Positions 1 through 7,623 of a stretch of DNA of 11,995 nt are shown here, piece by piece. Positions within the stretch are counted from its first letter, which is position 1, and each line of letters begins with the position of its first letter. The DNA is from Verrucomicrobiota bacterium (lineage in GTDB: Bacteria > Verrucomicrobiota > Verrucomicrobiia > Limisphaerales > UBA11358), in assembly GCA_021323835.1 (NCBI GenBank), contig JAJPKI010000143.1, positions 1 to 11,995 of the forward strand, given 5' to 3'. The notes beneath the pieces are model-generated. The model did not search any database, was not told the DNA's origin, and saw only the letters and a program-made list of their open reading frames with translations. Position numbers and translations under genes: made by a program.

Positions 1-1359
1 AAAAAAGTTTTCAACAAAGAAAATCTGACGGCTGATTCGTTTCAATCGCTCGACGATTTGGCAAAAATTCCGTTCACGAGCAAATCCGATTTGCTCAACA
101 CGCCGGAAAATCCCGACCGCTTTCGCGATTTCATTTTGATTCCCGACGAAAAAGTTTTGTCGAAACGGCCAAAAACAATCTTTGACGCGTTGGTGCATGG
201 ACGCGGCGCTGTGAAGAAGAAATTTGAAGCGGAATTTCGTCCGGTGTTCATGACGTTCACGACCGGCCGTTCTGCCGAGCCGGTTCCATTTCTTTACACG
301 CAGCAAGATTTGAAAATTCTCGCGGCGGCCGGAAAGCGCGTGATGGAAGTTTGTGGCGCGCGGCGCGAAGACCGTTTGCTCAACGCATTTCCTTATGCGC
401 CGCATCTCGCCTTTTGGTTGACGCATTATGCGGGAACGGAATTTGGCGCGATGATGTTCAGCTCCGGCGGCGGCAAAGTCATGGGCACCGACGGCACGCT
501 GCGGCTCATCAAAAAAATGAAGCCGGACGACATCATCGGCATCCCGACATTTCTGTATCACGTCTTGTCGCAAGCCGTCGCAGAAAAAGTGCGCTGCGAA
601 AATCTGCGCAACATTGTTCTCGGCGGTGAAAAAGTCAGCGACGGCCTGCGCGAAAAACTGCGCGAGCTGGCGGGCGAACTCGGCGCGCCGAAAGTAAATG
701 TTCTTTCAACCTACGGTTTCACTGAATCGAAAATGGCGTGGGCCGAATGTCCATTTGCCGCTGATAAATCTTCCGCCGGTTATCATTTGTATCCCGACCT
801 CGGCATCGTCGAAATTGTGAATCCGAAAACCGGCGAAATTGTTCCGACCGGACAGCCCGGCGAAATTGTCTTCACGCCCCTCGCGGCGCGCGGCACAGTT
901 GTGCTGCGTTATCGCACCGGCGATTGCATTGACGGCGGATTAACTTACGAAAAATGTCCGTATTGCCGTCGCACCGTTCCGCGACTCGTCGGGAAAATTT
1001 CGCGCAGTTCAGAAATCCGCGAAATGAATCTAGATAAAATTAAAGGCACGCTCGTGGATTTCAACGAGCTGGAGCATATTCTTGATGACGCGCCGCATGT
1101 CGGCTCGTGGCAATTGGAATTGCGGAAGAAAAATGACGATGCGAACGATTTGGATGAAATTGTTTTGCACGTGCAGAAAATTGACGGCGCGGACGAAACG
1201 CAATTGTCTCGCGACTTGAGCGAGCGTTGCTACAAAATCGCCGACGTGCATCCGAACAAAATTTTATTTCACGACGCGACCAAAATGCGCGAGCTTCAGG
1301 GCGTCGGCACGCAAATCAAGGAACAAAAGCTCGTGGACCATCGGCCAAAACCAAAATGA
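1..1359 (+). CDS. PaaK-like AMP-forming acyl/aryl-CoA ligase, 5' end cut by window
   Basis: The frame is open from base 1, so the gene starts upstream; 452 residues are visible and by family length roughly 50 are missing. It belongs to the adenylate-forming ligases, closest in pattern to phenylacetate-CoA ligase (PaaK): an early LDDLAKIPFTSKSDL segment, an ATP-binding loop TFTTGRSAEP (nt 253-282), YGFTES (712-729), YRTGD (910-924), a CPYC pair (955-966) followed by RLVGKISR, and a C-terminus ending VDHRPKPK. Known family role: carboxylate + ATP + CoA to acyl-CoA, AMP and PPi, in the cytoplasm. The substrate cannot be read from sequence. Its position just ahead of thiolase, hydratase/dehydrogenase and acyl-CoA dehydrogenase suggests that it activates the acid the operon degrades. 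Its stop overlaps the thiolase start (ATGA). The P-loop has Arg where Lys is common in the family. Family call is firm; substrate is inference. Confidence 0.85.
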   Translation, partial: KKVFNKENLTADSFQSLDDLAKIPFTSKSDLLNTPENPDRFRDFILIPDEKVLSKRPKTIFDALVHGRGAVKKKFEAEFRPVFMTFTTGRSAEPVPFLYTQQDLKILAAAGKRVMEVCGARREDRLLNAFPYAPHLAFWLTHYAGTEFGAMMFSSGGGKVMGTDGTLRLIKKMKPDDIIGIPTFLYHVLSQAVAEKVRCENLRNIVLGGEKVSDGLREKLRELAGELGAPKVNVLSTYGFTESKMAWAECPFAADKSSAGYHLYPDLGIVEIVNPKTGEIVPTGQPGEIVFTPLAARGTVVLRYRTGDCIDGGLTYEKCPYCRRTVPRLVGKISRSSEIREMNLDKIKGTLVDFNELEHILDDAPHVGSWQLELRKKNDDANDLDEIVLHVQKIDGADETQLSRDLSERCYKIADVHPNKILFHDATKMRELQGVGTQIKEQKLVDHRPKPK

Positions 1360-2642
1360 ACGACCGGCTTGTCATCGTGGACGGCGTGCGCACGCCGTTT
1401 TGCAAAATGGGCAGCGACCTCGCGCCGCTCGGTGCGGACGAGCTCGGCCGCATCGCCGTCAACGCGCTGCTCACGCGCACGGGAATTGACCCGGCAATTG
1501 TAGACGAAGTCATTTTCGGTTGTGTCGGCCAGCCGCCGGATGCGGCGAACATCGCGCGTGTCATCGCCTTGCGCGCGGGAATTCCGAAATCCGTTCCCGC
1601 AATCACGGTTCATCGCAATTGCGCCTCCGGCTGCGAAGCCATCACACAGGCGCAAGAAAAAATTCTCGCGGGGCGCGGTTCGGTTTTCATCGTCGGCGGC
1701 ACCGAGAGCATGTCGAATTATCCACTGCTGTTTCAGCAAGCGACGGCGGAAAAGTTTAGTCGTCTCTCTCGCGCAAAAACTTTTGGACAGAAATTAAAAG
1801 CGTTCGCGGCATTTCGCCCCAAAGATTTTCAACCACGCATCGGCTTACAACTCGGCCTGACCGACCCCATTTGCGGTTTGAACATGGGCGAGACTGCGGA
1901 AGTTCTCGCGCGCGAATTTGGAATTACGCGACAAGAGCAAGATGAATTCGCTTTGCGTTCGCATCAGCGCGCCATTGCCGCGCGCGAAAAATTGGCGGAA
2001 GAAATTTGCCCGATTTTTCCGAATTTAAATTTCGCAACCCGCAATCCGCAATCCACAATTGTCGCTGACAACGGCCCCCGCGAAAATCAAACGCTCGAAG
2101 CACTCGCCAAACTCAAACCAGTTTTCGACCGCAAAACCGGCAGCGTCACCGCCGGAAATTCTTCGCAAATCACCGACGGCGCGGTGGCGTTGCTCGTGAT
2201 GAGCGAAAAACGCGCGGCGGAATTGAATTTTAAACCGCTCGGCGTTTTGACCGGCTACGCTTATGCCGGTTGCGACCCGTCGCGCATGGGACTTGGTCCG
2301 TTATTCGCCATTGCCAAAACAAATTTTCAAATTGCCGACGCCGATTTGATTGAAATCAACGAAGCCTTCGCCGCGCAAACGCTTGCGGTGATGCGCGGCG
2401 CACAATCGGAAAAATTTGCGCGCGAATTTTTGCGGCGAGAAAATCCGCTCGGCGAAATTTCGATTGAAAAATTAAATGTCAACGGCGGTGCAATTGCGCT
2501 GGGTCATCCCGTCGGCGCGACCGGCGCGCGATTGGCGCTGACGAGTTTAAAAGAATTGCAACGGCGAAATGCAAAACGCGCGCTGGTCACGCTTTGCGTT
2601 GGCGGCGGGCAGGGTGCGGCGCTCTGGTTGGAACGAATTTAA
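1356..2642 (+). CDS. fadI: FadI-like 3-ketoacyl-CoA thiolase (acetyl-CoA C-acyltransferase)
   Basis: 428 residues. It cleaves 3-ketoacyl-CoA with CoA to acetyl-CoA and a shortened acyl-CoA, the last step of beta-oxidation. The nucleophilic cysteine is C89 in NCASG, followed by NEAFAAQ (336-342), GHPVGATG (H384) and the second active cysteine C414 in CVGGGQG. The segments SRAKTFGQKLKAF, LNMGETAE and SEKFAREFLRR match the FadI/trifunctional-beta branch better than FadA, and length fits FadI (about 436). I chose ATG 1356, which overlaps the ligase stop as ATGA, because homology begins at DRLVIVDGVRTPF; the frame is open further upstream to 1227 but that stretch lies in the ligase coding sequence. 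There is no Shine-Dalgarno, so translation is probably coupled. A degenerate heptamer repeat encodes part of the loop around residues 226-235. The stop is 2 nt before the next start. Confidence 0.93.
   Translation: MNDRLVIVDGVRTPFCKMGSDLAPLGADELGRIAVNALLTRTGIDPAIVDEVIFGCVGQPPDAANIARVIALRAGIPKSVPAITVHRNCASGCEAITQAQEKILAGRGSVFIVGGTESMSNYPLLFQQATAEKFSRLSRAKTFGQKLKAFAAFRPKDFQPRIGLQLGLTDPICGLNMGETAEVLAREFGITRQEQDEFALRSHQRAIAAREKLAEEICPIFPNLNFATRNPQSTIVADNGPRENQTLEALAKLKPVFDRKTGSVTAGNSSQITDGAVALLVMSEKRAAELNFKPLGVLTGYAYAGCDPSRMGLGPLFAIAKTNFQIADADLIEINEAFAAQTLAVMRGAQSEKFAREFLRRENPLGEISIEKLNVNGGAIALGHPVGATGARLALTSLKELQRRNAKRALVTLCVGGGQGAALWLERI
2033..2060 (+). repeat. Degenerate heptamer tandem repeat inside the thiolase gene
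   Basis: Four head-to-tail 7-bp units read CGCAACC, CGCAATC, CGCAATC, CACAATT; the two central units are identical. They fall in a loop region of the thiolase (about residues 226-235) where family members differ in length. Seven is not a multiple of three, yet the frame stays open on both sides. Confidence 0.75.
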
Positions 2643-2644
2643 TT

Positions 2645-4735
2645 ATGACGACGATTCAACGAACCATTCGCGACAACGGCATTTGCGTGCTGACGTTTGA
2701 CCGGCCGAATTCGTCGGCGAACATTTTTGACCGCGCGACGCTGGATGAATTGCGGGAGCAATTGGATTTCATCGAAAATAATTCCCAAATTAAAGGTGTC
2801 ATTTTTGTCAGCGCCAAAAAATCTATTTTCATCGCGGGTCTAGATTTGAAAAGCATTGGCGAGAATTCCAGTGCAAACGAAGTTCGCGAAATCATTGAGC
2901 TTGGCCAAAATTTGTTCAATCGGATTGCGGCACTTAAAATTCCGACCGTTGCAGCAATTCACGGTGTTGCCGTCGGCGGCGGTTATGAAATTTCGCTCGC
3001 GTGCGATTGGCGAATCGCTTCGCCCGACCGCGCGACAAAAATCGGTTTACCGGAAACGAAAATCGGATTGCTTCCGGCATGGGGAGGCTCGACACGTTTG
3101 CCGCGACTGATTGGTTTGCCGAAAGCACTCGATATCATTCTCGGCGGAAAAACAGTCGCGTCGAAACTTGCGCTGAAGCTTGGAATGATTGACGACATTG
3201 TTCCGGCTGAAAATTTGGTCGCTTTCGCCGCAAAAAAAATTCAACAGGGAAAGCCGCAACGAAAAAACCATTGGCTGACAAATAATGCGCTGGTGGTTTC
3301 AGTTATTTCATCGCGGTTGCGTCCGCAATTGTTCAAGAAAACGCGTGGACATTATCCGGCGGTGACGAAAGCGCTCGAAGTCGTTACGAAGGGAATTTCT
3401 AAATCCGTTTTTGATTCGCTTGTGCTTGAACGCGACGCGATTGTTGAATTGGTTCAACAAGATGCCTGTCGCAATTTGCTTCGCATTTTCTTTTTGCAGG
3501 AACGCGCGAAGAAATTATCTGTCGCGAAAATTGAAACGAAGCCCGTTACGCGCGCTGCCGTCATTGGCGCGGGCGTAATGGGCGCGGGTATTGCGCAATG
3601 GTTGAGCGCAAAGAATTTGCCTATTATTTTGCGCGACATTAATGCCGAGCAAGTTGCCAAGGGTATGAGCAGCATTGCAAAGATTTATCGCGACGGCGTC
3701 AAGCGTCACACGTTTTCAAAAAATGAAGCGCGCGATGGTTTGGACAGGATTTATCCAGCGCCGAATGAAATTCCTTTGCGCAATGTTGATTTGGTCATCG
3801 AAGCTGCCGTCGAAAATCTCGAATTGAAAAAGAAAATTTTCCAGCGACTTGATGCAATGGCCGGTGATGAAACGATTTTGGCAACGAACACTTCGGCGTT
3901 GCCGATTTCGGAATTAGCGGCGACGACGCGAAAGCCGGAGCGCGTCCTTGGAATTCACTTTTTCAATCCAGTTCATCGAATGCAACTCGTGGAAATTGTC
4001 GCGGCGAAACAAACCGCTCCGGAAATTTTGCAGCGCGCGTTGAAATTCACGCAGCAAATCGGCAAATTGCCGGTCGTCGTGAAAGATTCGCCGGGATTTT
4101 TGGTGAACCGGATTTTGATGCCCTATTTGATTGAAGCCGGAAATCTTTTTGAAGCTGGCGCAACAATTGAAAATTTGGATGAGGTTATGCTCAATTTCGG
4201 GATGCCGATGGGGCCGATGCGGTTGATTGATGAAGTCGGTGTGGACGTTTCATTGCACGTTGCGCAAACGCTCGCGGCGCATTTCGGCGATAGAATGAAA
4301 ATCCCGGCGGTTCTTGGCAAAATGATGGAAGCAAAAATGCTCGGCGTTAAAAATGGCCATGGATTTTATTTGCACGAAAAATCGGAAGAAGCGCGACCAA
4401 ACCCGCAAGTCGCGACGCTTGTTCAGAATCAAACGGCTGCTGGCTTTTCACGCGAAGAATTGCAGGAACGGATGGTTTTTTTAATGGTCGATGAAGCCGC
4501 GCGCTGTCTGGAAGAACAAATCGTCGCCGAACCGGCGGACGTGGATTTTGCGATGATTATGGGCACGGGGTTCGCACCATTTCGTGGCGGGCCATTGCGT
4601 TATGCGGATTCGCTTGGCGCAGAAAAAATTGTCGGCGCGATGGAGAATTTGGTTGACCGCGGCGCGGAATATTTTGCGCCATGCAATTTATTGAAGCAAA
4701 TGGCGTCGAACGGCAAAAAATTTTATGGCAATTGA
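2645..4735 (+). CDS. fadJ: FadJ-like enoyl-CoA hydratase / 3-hydroxyacyl-CoA dehydrogenase
   Basis: 696 residues, a bifunctional enzyme that hydrates trans-2-enoyl-CoA and then oxidises L-3-hydroxyacyl-CoA with NAD. The N-terminal crotonase domain (about 1-200) shows FVSAKKSIFIAGLD, GVAVGGGYE with catalytic E115, and GLPETKIGLLP with E137. A linker leads to the NAD Rossmann fold at VIGAGVMGAG (307-316), then TNTSALP, the catalytic H438 in GIHFFNPVHR, E450 in LVEIV, and KDSPGFLVNRI (480-490). The C-terminal domain ends with GTGFAPFRGGPLRY (641-653). All key residues are present. The phrase FVSAK..FIAG and the fadI-fadJ order favour FadJ (714 residues in E. coli) over FadB. ATG 2645 is chosen because it is 2 nt after the thiolase stop and homology starts there; an in-frame ATG at 2594 would add 17 residues unlike the family. 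It should act as a complex with the thiolase. Its last 11 bases overlap the next gene. Confidence 0.95.
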   Translation: MTTIQRTIRDNGICVLTFDRPNSSANIFDRATLDELREQLDFIENNSQIKGVIFVSAKKSIFIAGLDLKSIGENSSANEVREIIELGQNLFNRIAALKIPTVAAIHGVAVGGGYEISLACDWRIASPDRATKIGLPETKIGLLPAWGGSTRLPRLIGLPKALDIILGGKTVASKLALKLGMIDDIVPAENLVAFAAKKIQQGKPQRKNHWLTNNALVVSVISSRLRPQLFKKTRGHYPAVTKALEVVTKGISKSVFDSLVLERDAIVELVQQDACRNLLRIFFLQERAKKLSVAKIETKPVTRAAVIGAGVMGAGIAQWLSAKNLPIILRDINAEQVAKGMSSIAKIYRDGVKRHTFSKNEARDGLDRIYPAPNEIPLRNVDLVIEAAVENLELKKKIFQRLDAMAGDETILATNTSALPISELAATTRKPERVLGIHFFNPVHRMQLVEIVAAKQTAPEILQRALKFTQQIGKLPVVVKDSPGFLVNRILMPYLIEAGNLFEAGATIENLDEVMLNFGMPMGPMRLIDEVGVDVSLHVAQTLAAHFGDRMKIPAVLGKMMEAKMLGVKNGHGFYLHEKSEEARPNPQVATLVQNQTAAGFSREELQERMVFLMVDEAARCLEEQIVAEPADVDFAMIMGTGFAPFRGGPLRYADSLGAEKIVGAMENLVDRGAEYFAPCNLLKQMASNGKKFYGN

Positions 4736-6602
4736 AGAACCGCAAACGATTGACACGTCGAAAATGTCCGCCGGCCAGCGCGCGGCGATTGAACTAACGG
4801 AAGCGGCGCGAACGACGGCGCACGGAAAAACATTCGTCAGCGGCCTGTTCATGGGGGAATTCAACCTCGCGGAAATTTCTCCATTTCCGATGCAAAGCGA
4901 CGACGACCGCAAACGCGGCGAAGAATTTTTGAAAAAATTGGAAACATTGCTGCGCGAAAAAGTGGATGCGGATGAAATTGACCGCACCGGCGAAATTCCG
5001 CAAACCGTGATGGATGAATTGGCAAAACTCGGCGCGTTTGGCATTAAGGTTCCAACGGAATACGGCGGGCTTGGGTTGTCGCAGACAAATTATTGTCGCG
5101 CGGCGATGTTGCTCGGCAGTTGGTGCGGCAATACAACGGCGCTGATTTCGGCGCATCAATCCATTGGCGTTCCGCAGCCGTTGATTTTATTTGGCACGGA
5201 AGAGCAAAAGAAAAAATATTTGCCGCGAGTGGCGCGCGGAGAAATTTCGGCGTTCGCGCTGACGGAAACGGATGTCGGTTCCGATCCGGCGACAATGAAA
5301 ACGCGCGCCGAGCCGACGCCGGATGGAAATGCTTTCATCCTCAACGGCGAAAAATTATGGTGCACGAATGGAACGAAGGCCGGCGTCATTGTTGTGATGG
5401 CAAAGACGCCAGCAAAAATCGTCAACGGCAAATCGAAAGAACAAATCACGGCGTTCATCGTGGAAACAAATTGGCCGGGCGTGGAAGTGATTCGTCGCTG
5501 CCATTTCATGGGATTGAAAGCGCTTTACAACGGCGTCATTCGTTTTGAAAACGTTCGCATGCCGCGCGAAAATATTTTATTGGCGGAGGGCAGGGGATTA
5601 CGTGTGGCGTTGACGACGCTCGATACGGGACGTTTGACTTTGCCGGCGGCGTGTGTCGGTTTGTCAAAACGTTGCCTGGAAATTTCGCGCGAATGGGCGA
5701 ATAAACGAATTCAATGGGGCGCGGCGATTGGAAAACATTCGGCCATCGCCGACAAAATTGCGCGCATGGCGGCAAATACGTTTGCGATGGAAGCGATGAC
5801 GTTGCTCGCGGCGAGTCGCGTGGATAAGGACAAAAATGCGGACGTTCGGCTGGAAGCAGCAATGTGCAAAATGTGGGCGACGGAACGCGCGTGGGAAATT
5901 GTCAACGACGCGATGCAAATCCGTGGCGGTCGCGGTTACGAAACGGCTGATTCGCTTAAAGCGCGCGGCGAAGCGGCGGTTCCGGTTGAAAGATTTTTGC
6001 GTGATAGTCGCATCAATACAATTTTCGAAGGCTCGAGCGAAATCATGAGATTGTTCATCGCGCGTGAAATGCTCGACCCGCATTTGAAAATTGCTGGAGC
6101 GATTTTCAATTCACAGTTGCCCGTATCACAGAAATTACGCGCCGCAACCAAAGCCGCGGCGTTTTACGCGATTTGGTATCCGAAACAGTTTTTGCCACGC
6201 GAATGGTTCGCGGTTCAGGGTTCAGAGTTCAGAGTTCATTTACATTATGCTGCGCGAATAAGTCGAAAGCTCGCGCGTGCGATTTTTCACGCGATGGTCA
6301 AGTTTGGCCCGAAGCTGGAGCGCGAGCAATTATTGCTCGGACGATTTGTAGACATCGGCACGGAAATTTTTGCGATAACCGCGACCTGTTTGCGCGCGGA
6401 AAAATTATTGAACGAAAAATACGATGGCGAAGTTCTTCGCCTTGCGAATTTCTTTTGCGAATCAGCGCGATTGCGAATTGAAAATTGTTTCCGCCAACTC
6501 AAAAAAAATGCTGACCACGCCGGCTACAAAGTTGCGCAAGAAGCGCTGGGCGGAAAATATTCGGACGTGGAGCAGGGAATCGTTTCTCGAAAGCAAATGT
6601 AA
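4725..6602 (+). CDS. Acyl-CoA dehydrogenase, long VLCAD/ACAD9-type
   Basis: 625 residues. It is an FAD enzyme making trans-2-enoyl-CoA from acyl-CoA, the first oxidation of the spiral; electrons normally pass to electron-transfer flavoprotein, which is not encoded in this window. The N-terminal helical part carries GIKVPTEYGGLGLSQ (106-120); the flavin region has AFALTETDVGSD (176-187) and GEKLWCTNG (208-216); GGRGYE is at 401-406 and the catalytic base E435 lies in FEGSSEIMRLF. About 160 residues follow the core, as in VLCAD and ACAD9 and unlike the roughly 380-residue short-chain enzymes, suggesting long-chain substrates. ATG 4725 overlaps the fadJ end by 11 bases and has no Shine-Dalgarno, so coupling is likely. 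A heptamer repeat falls in the C-terminal extension (residues 494-506). The stop TAA lies 1 nt from the stop of the convergent galM. Confidence 0.93.
   Translation: MAIEEPQTIDTSKMSAGQRAAIELTEAARTTAHGKTFVSGLFMGEFNLAEISPFPMQSDDDRKRGEEFLKKLETLLREKVDADEIDRTGEIPQTVMDELAKLGAFGIKVPTEYGGLGLSQTNYCRAAMLLGSWCGNTTALISAHQSIGVPQPLILFGTEEQKKKYLPRVARGEISAFALTETDVGSDPATMKTRAEPTPDGNAFILNGEKLWCTNGTKAGVIVVMAKTPAKIVNGKSKEQITAFIVETNWPGVEVIRRCHFMGLKALYNGVIRFENVRMPRENILLAEGRGLRVALTTLDTGRLTLPAACVGLSKRCLEISREWANKRIQWGAAIGKHSAIADKIARMAANTFAMEAMTLLAASRVDKDKNADVRLEAAMCKMWATERAWEIVNDAMQIRGGRGYETADSLKARGEAAVPVERFLRDSRINTIFEGSSEIMRLFIAREMLDPHLKIAGAIFNSQLPVSQKLRAATKAAAFYAIWYPKQFLPREWFAVQGSEFRVHLHYAARISRKLARAIFHAMVKFGPKLEREQLLLGRFVDIGTEIFAITATCLRAEKLLNEKYDGEVLRLANFFCESARLRIENCFRQLKKNADHAGYKVAQEALGGKYSDVEQGIVSRKQM
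6206..6240 (+). repeat. Degenerate heptamer tandem repeat inside the acyl-CoA dehydrogenase gene
   Basis: Five consecutive 7-bp units read GTTCGCG, GTTCAGG, GTTCAGA, GTTCAGA, GTTCATT, all starting GTTC with two identical central units. They encode about residues 494-506 of the C-terminal extension. The frame stays open on both sides although 35 is not a multiple of three. Confidence 0.78.
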
Positions 6603-6603
6603 T

Positions 6604-7623
6604 CTACGCTGCCAGAAATTTGTAAACGCAGGTCTGTTTGTAAATTTCGCCGGGACGTAAAATGACGGGTGGAAAATTTGGTTTGTTGACGGAATCCGGA
6701 AAATGCTGCGTCTCCAGGCAAAATGCTCCGAATTTTTCATAACGCGCGCCGTTGCGGCCGCGAATGCCGTTGAAATGATTGGCCGTATAAAATTGCACGC
6801 CGGGCTGCGTCGTCCATGCTTCCATCACGCGGCCGGACTTCAGTTCGCGCACGCGCGCGGCGAGCGCGAGATTTTTTTCGCCGCCATTGATGACAAAATT
6901 GCAATCATAGCCGTTGGCGACTTCTGGAAATTTTTTGATTTGTTCGCCGATAGCTTTTGACGTTGTGAAATCAAATGCGGAATTTTTGACCGATTTAATT
7001 TTGCCGGTCGGAATTAATTTTGAATCTGTTGGCGTGTAAAAATCTCCCGCGATGAAAACTTCGTGATTTAAAACATCGCCACTGCCGGCCAGGTTGAAAT
7101 AACCGTGGCTGGTCAAATTAACCGGCGTCGGTTTGTCGGTCGTGGCTGAATAATCGAGTCGCAATTCATTTGTATCCGTGAGCGTGACAAAAACTTTTAC
7201 TTCGAGATTTCCCGGAAAGCCTTCTTCGCCGTTGCGGCTCAAATAAGAAAATTCCACACCGCCGGACTTTTCTTCAGCGTGCCACAGTTGTTTGTCGAAT
7301 CCGCGAAAGCCGCCATGCAATTGATTTTCGCCTTCGTTCGCCGTGAGTTTGTAAATTTTTCCATCGAGTGAAAACTTTGCGCCGCCAATCCGATTTGCCG
7401 TTCGTCCGCAAACCGAACCGAAAAATGTATTTTGCAAATAACCTTCGAGATTATCGAAACCGAGAACGACGTTTGTCAAATTTCCTTTGGCGTCGGGAAC
7501 TTCCAGCGACGCAATCGTCACGCCGTAATTCAGCAGTTTGCAAATGACGCCATGGGTATTTGTTAAAGTGAATTGTTCGACGATTCGGCCGTCCGGCAAT
7601 TTCCCAAAAATTTCTTTTTTCAT
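6604..7623 (-). CDS. galM: Aldose 1-epimerase (galactose mutarotase)
   Basis: 339 residues, the usual family length. It interconverts alpha and beta anomers of galactose and related aldoses, the step that follows release of beta-galactose by a galactosidase and prepares alpha-galactose for galactokinase. Visible motifs are CGRTANRIGG (72-81, substrate arginines R74 and R78), NQLHGG with H103, TSHGYFNL with catalytic H173, NGYD with D240, and FCLETQHFPDSVN with catalytic base E304. No signal peptide is seen, so it is probably cytoplasmic. The ATG directly follows the TAA of the glycosidase gene with no base between, showing a shared transcript and termination-reinitiation. The TAG stop is 1 nt from the convergent dehydrogenase stop, leaving no room for an intergenic terminator. 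No galK, galT or sugar transporter lies in the window. Confidence 0.95.
   Translation of the reverse strand: MKKEIFGKLPDGRIVEQFTLTNTHGVICKLLNYGVTIASLEVPDAKGNLTNVVLGFDNLEGYLQNTFFGSVCGRTANRIGGAKFSLDGKIYKLTANEGENQLHGGFRGFDKQLWHAEEKSGGVEFSYLSRNGEEGFPGNLEVKVFVTLTDTNELRLDYSATTDKPTPVNLTSHGYFNLAGSGDVLNHEVFIAGDFYTPTDSKLIPTGKIKSVKNSAFDFTTSKAIGEQIKKFPEVANGYDCNFVINGGEKNLALAARVRELKSGRVMEAWTTQPGVQFYTANHFNGIRGRNGARYEKFGAFCLETQHFPDSVNKPNFPPVILRPGEIYKQTCVYKFLAA

Noticed and set aside
1227..1355. Upstream in-frame extension of the thiolase adding 43 residues
   Set aside because: The extension lies wholly in the ligase coding sequence, is arginine-rich shadow sequence, and family homology begins at the ATG at 1356.
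2594..2644. Earlier ATG for the hydratase/dehydrogenase adding 17 residues
   Set aside because: It overlaps the thiolase C-terminus and the added residues do not resemble the family; ATG 2645 gives the normal start.
6590..6620. Possible bidirectional terminator between convergent genes
   Set aside because: Only one base separates the stops and I see no GC-rich stem with T-runs on either side.
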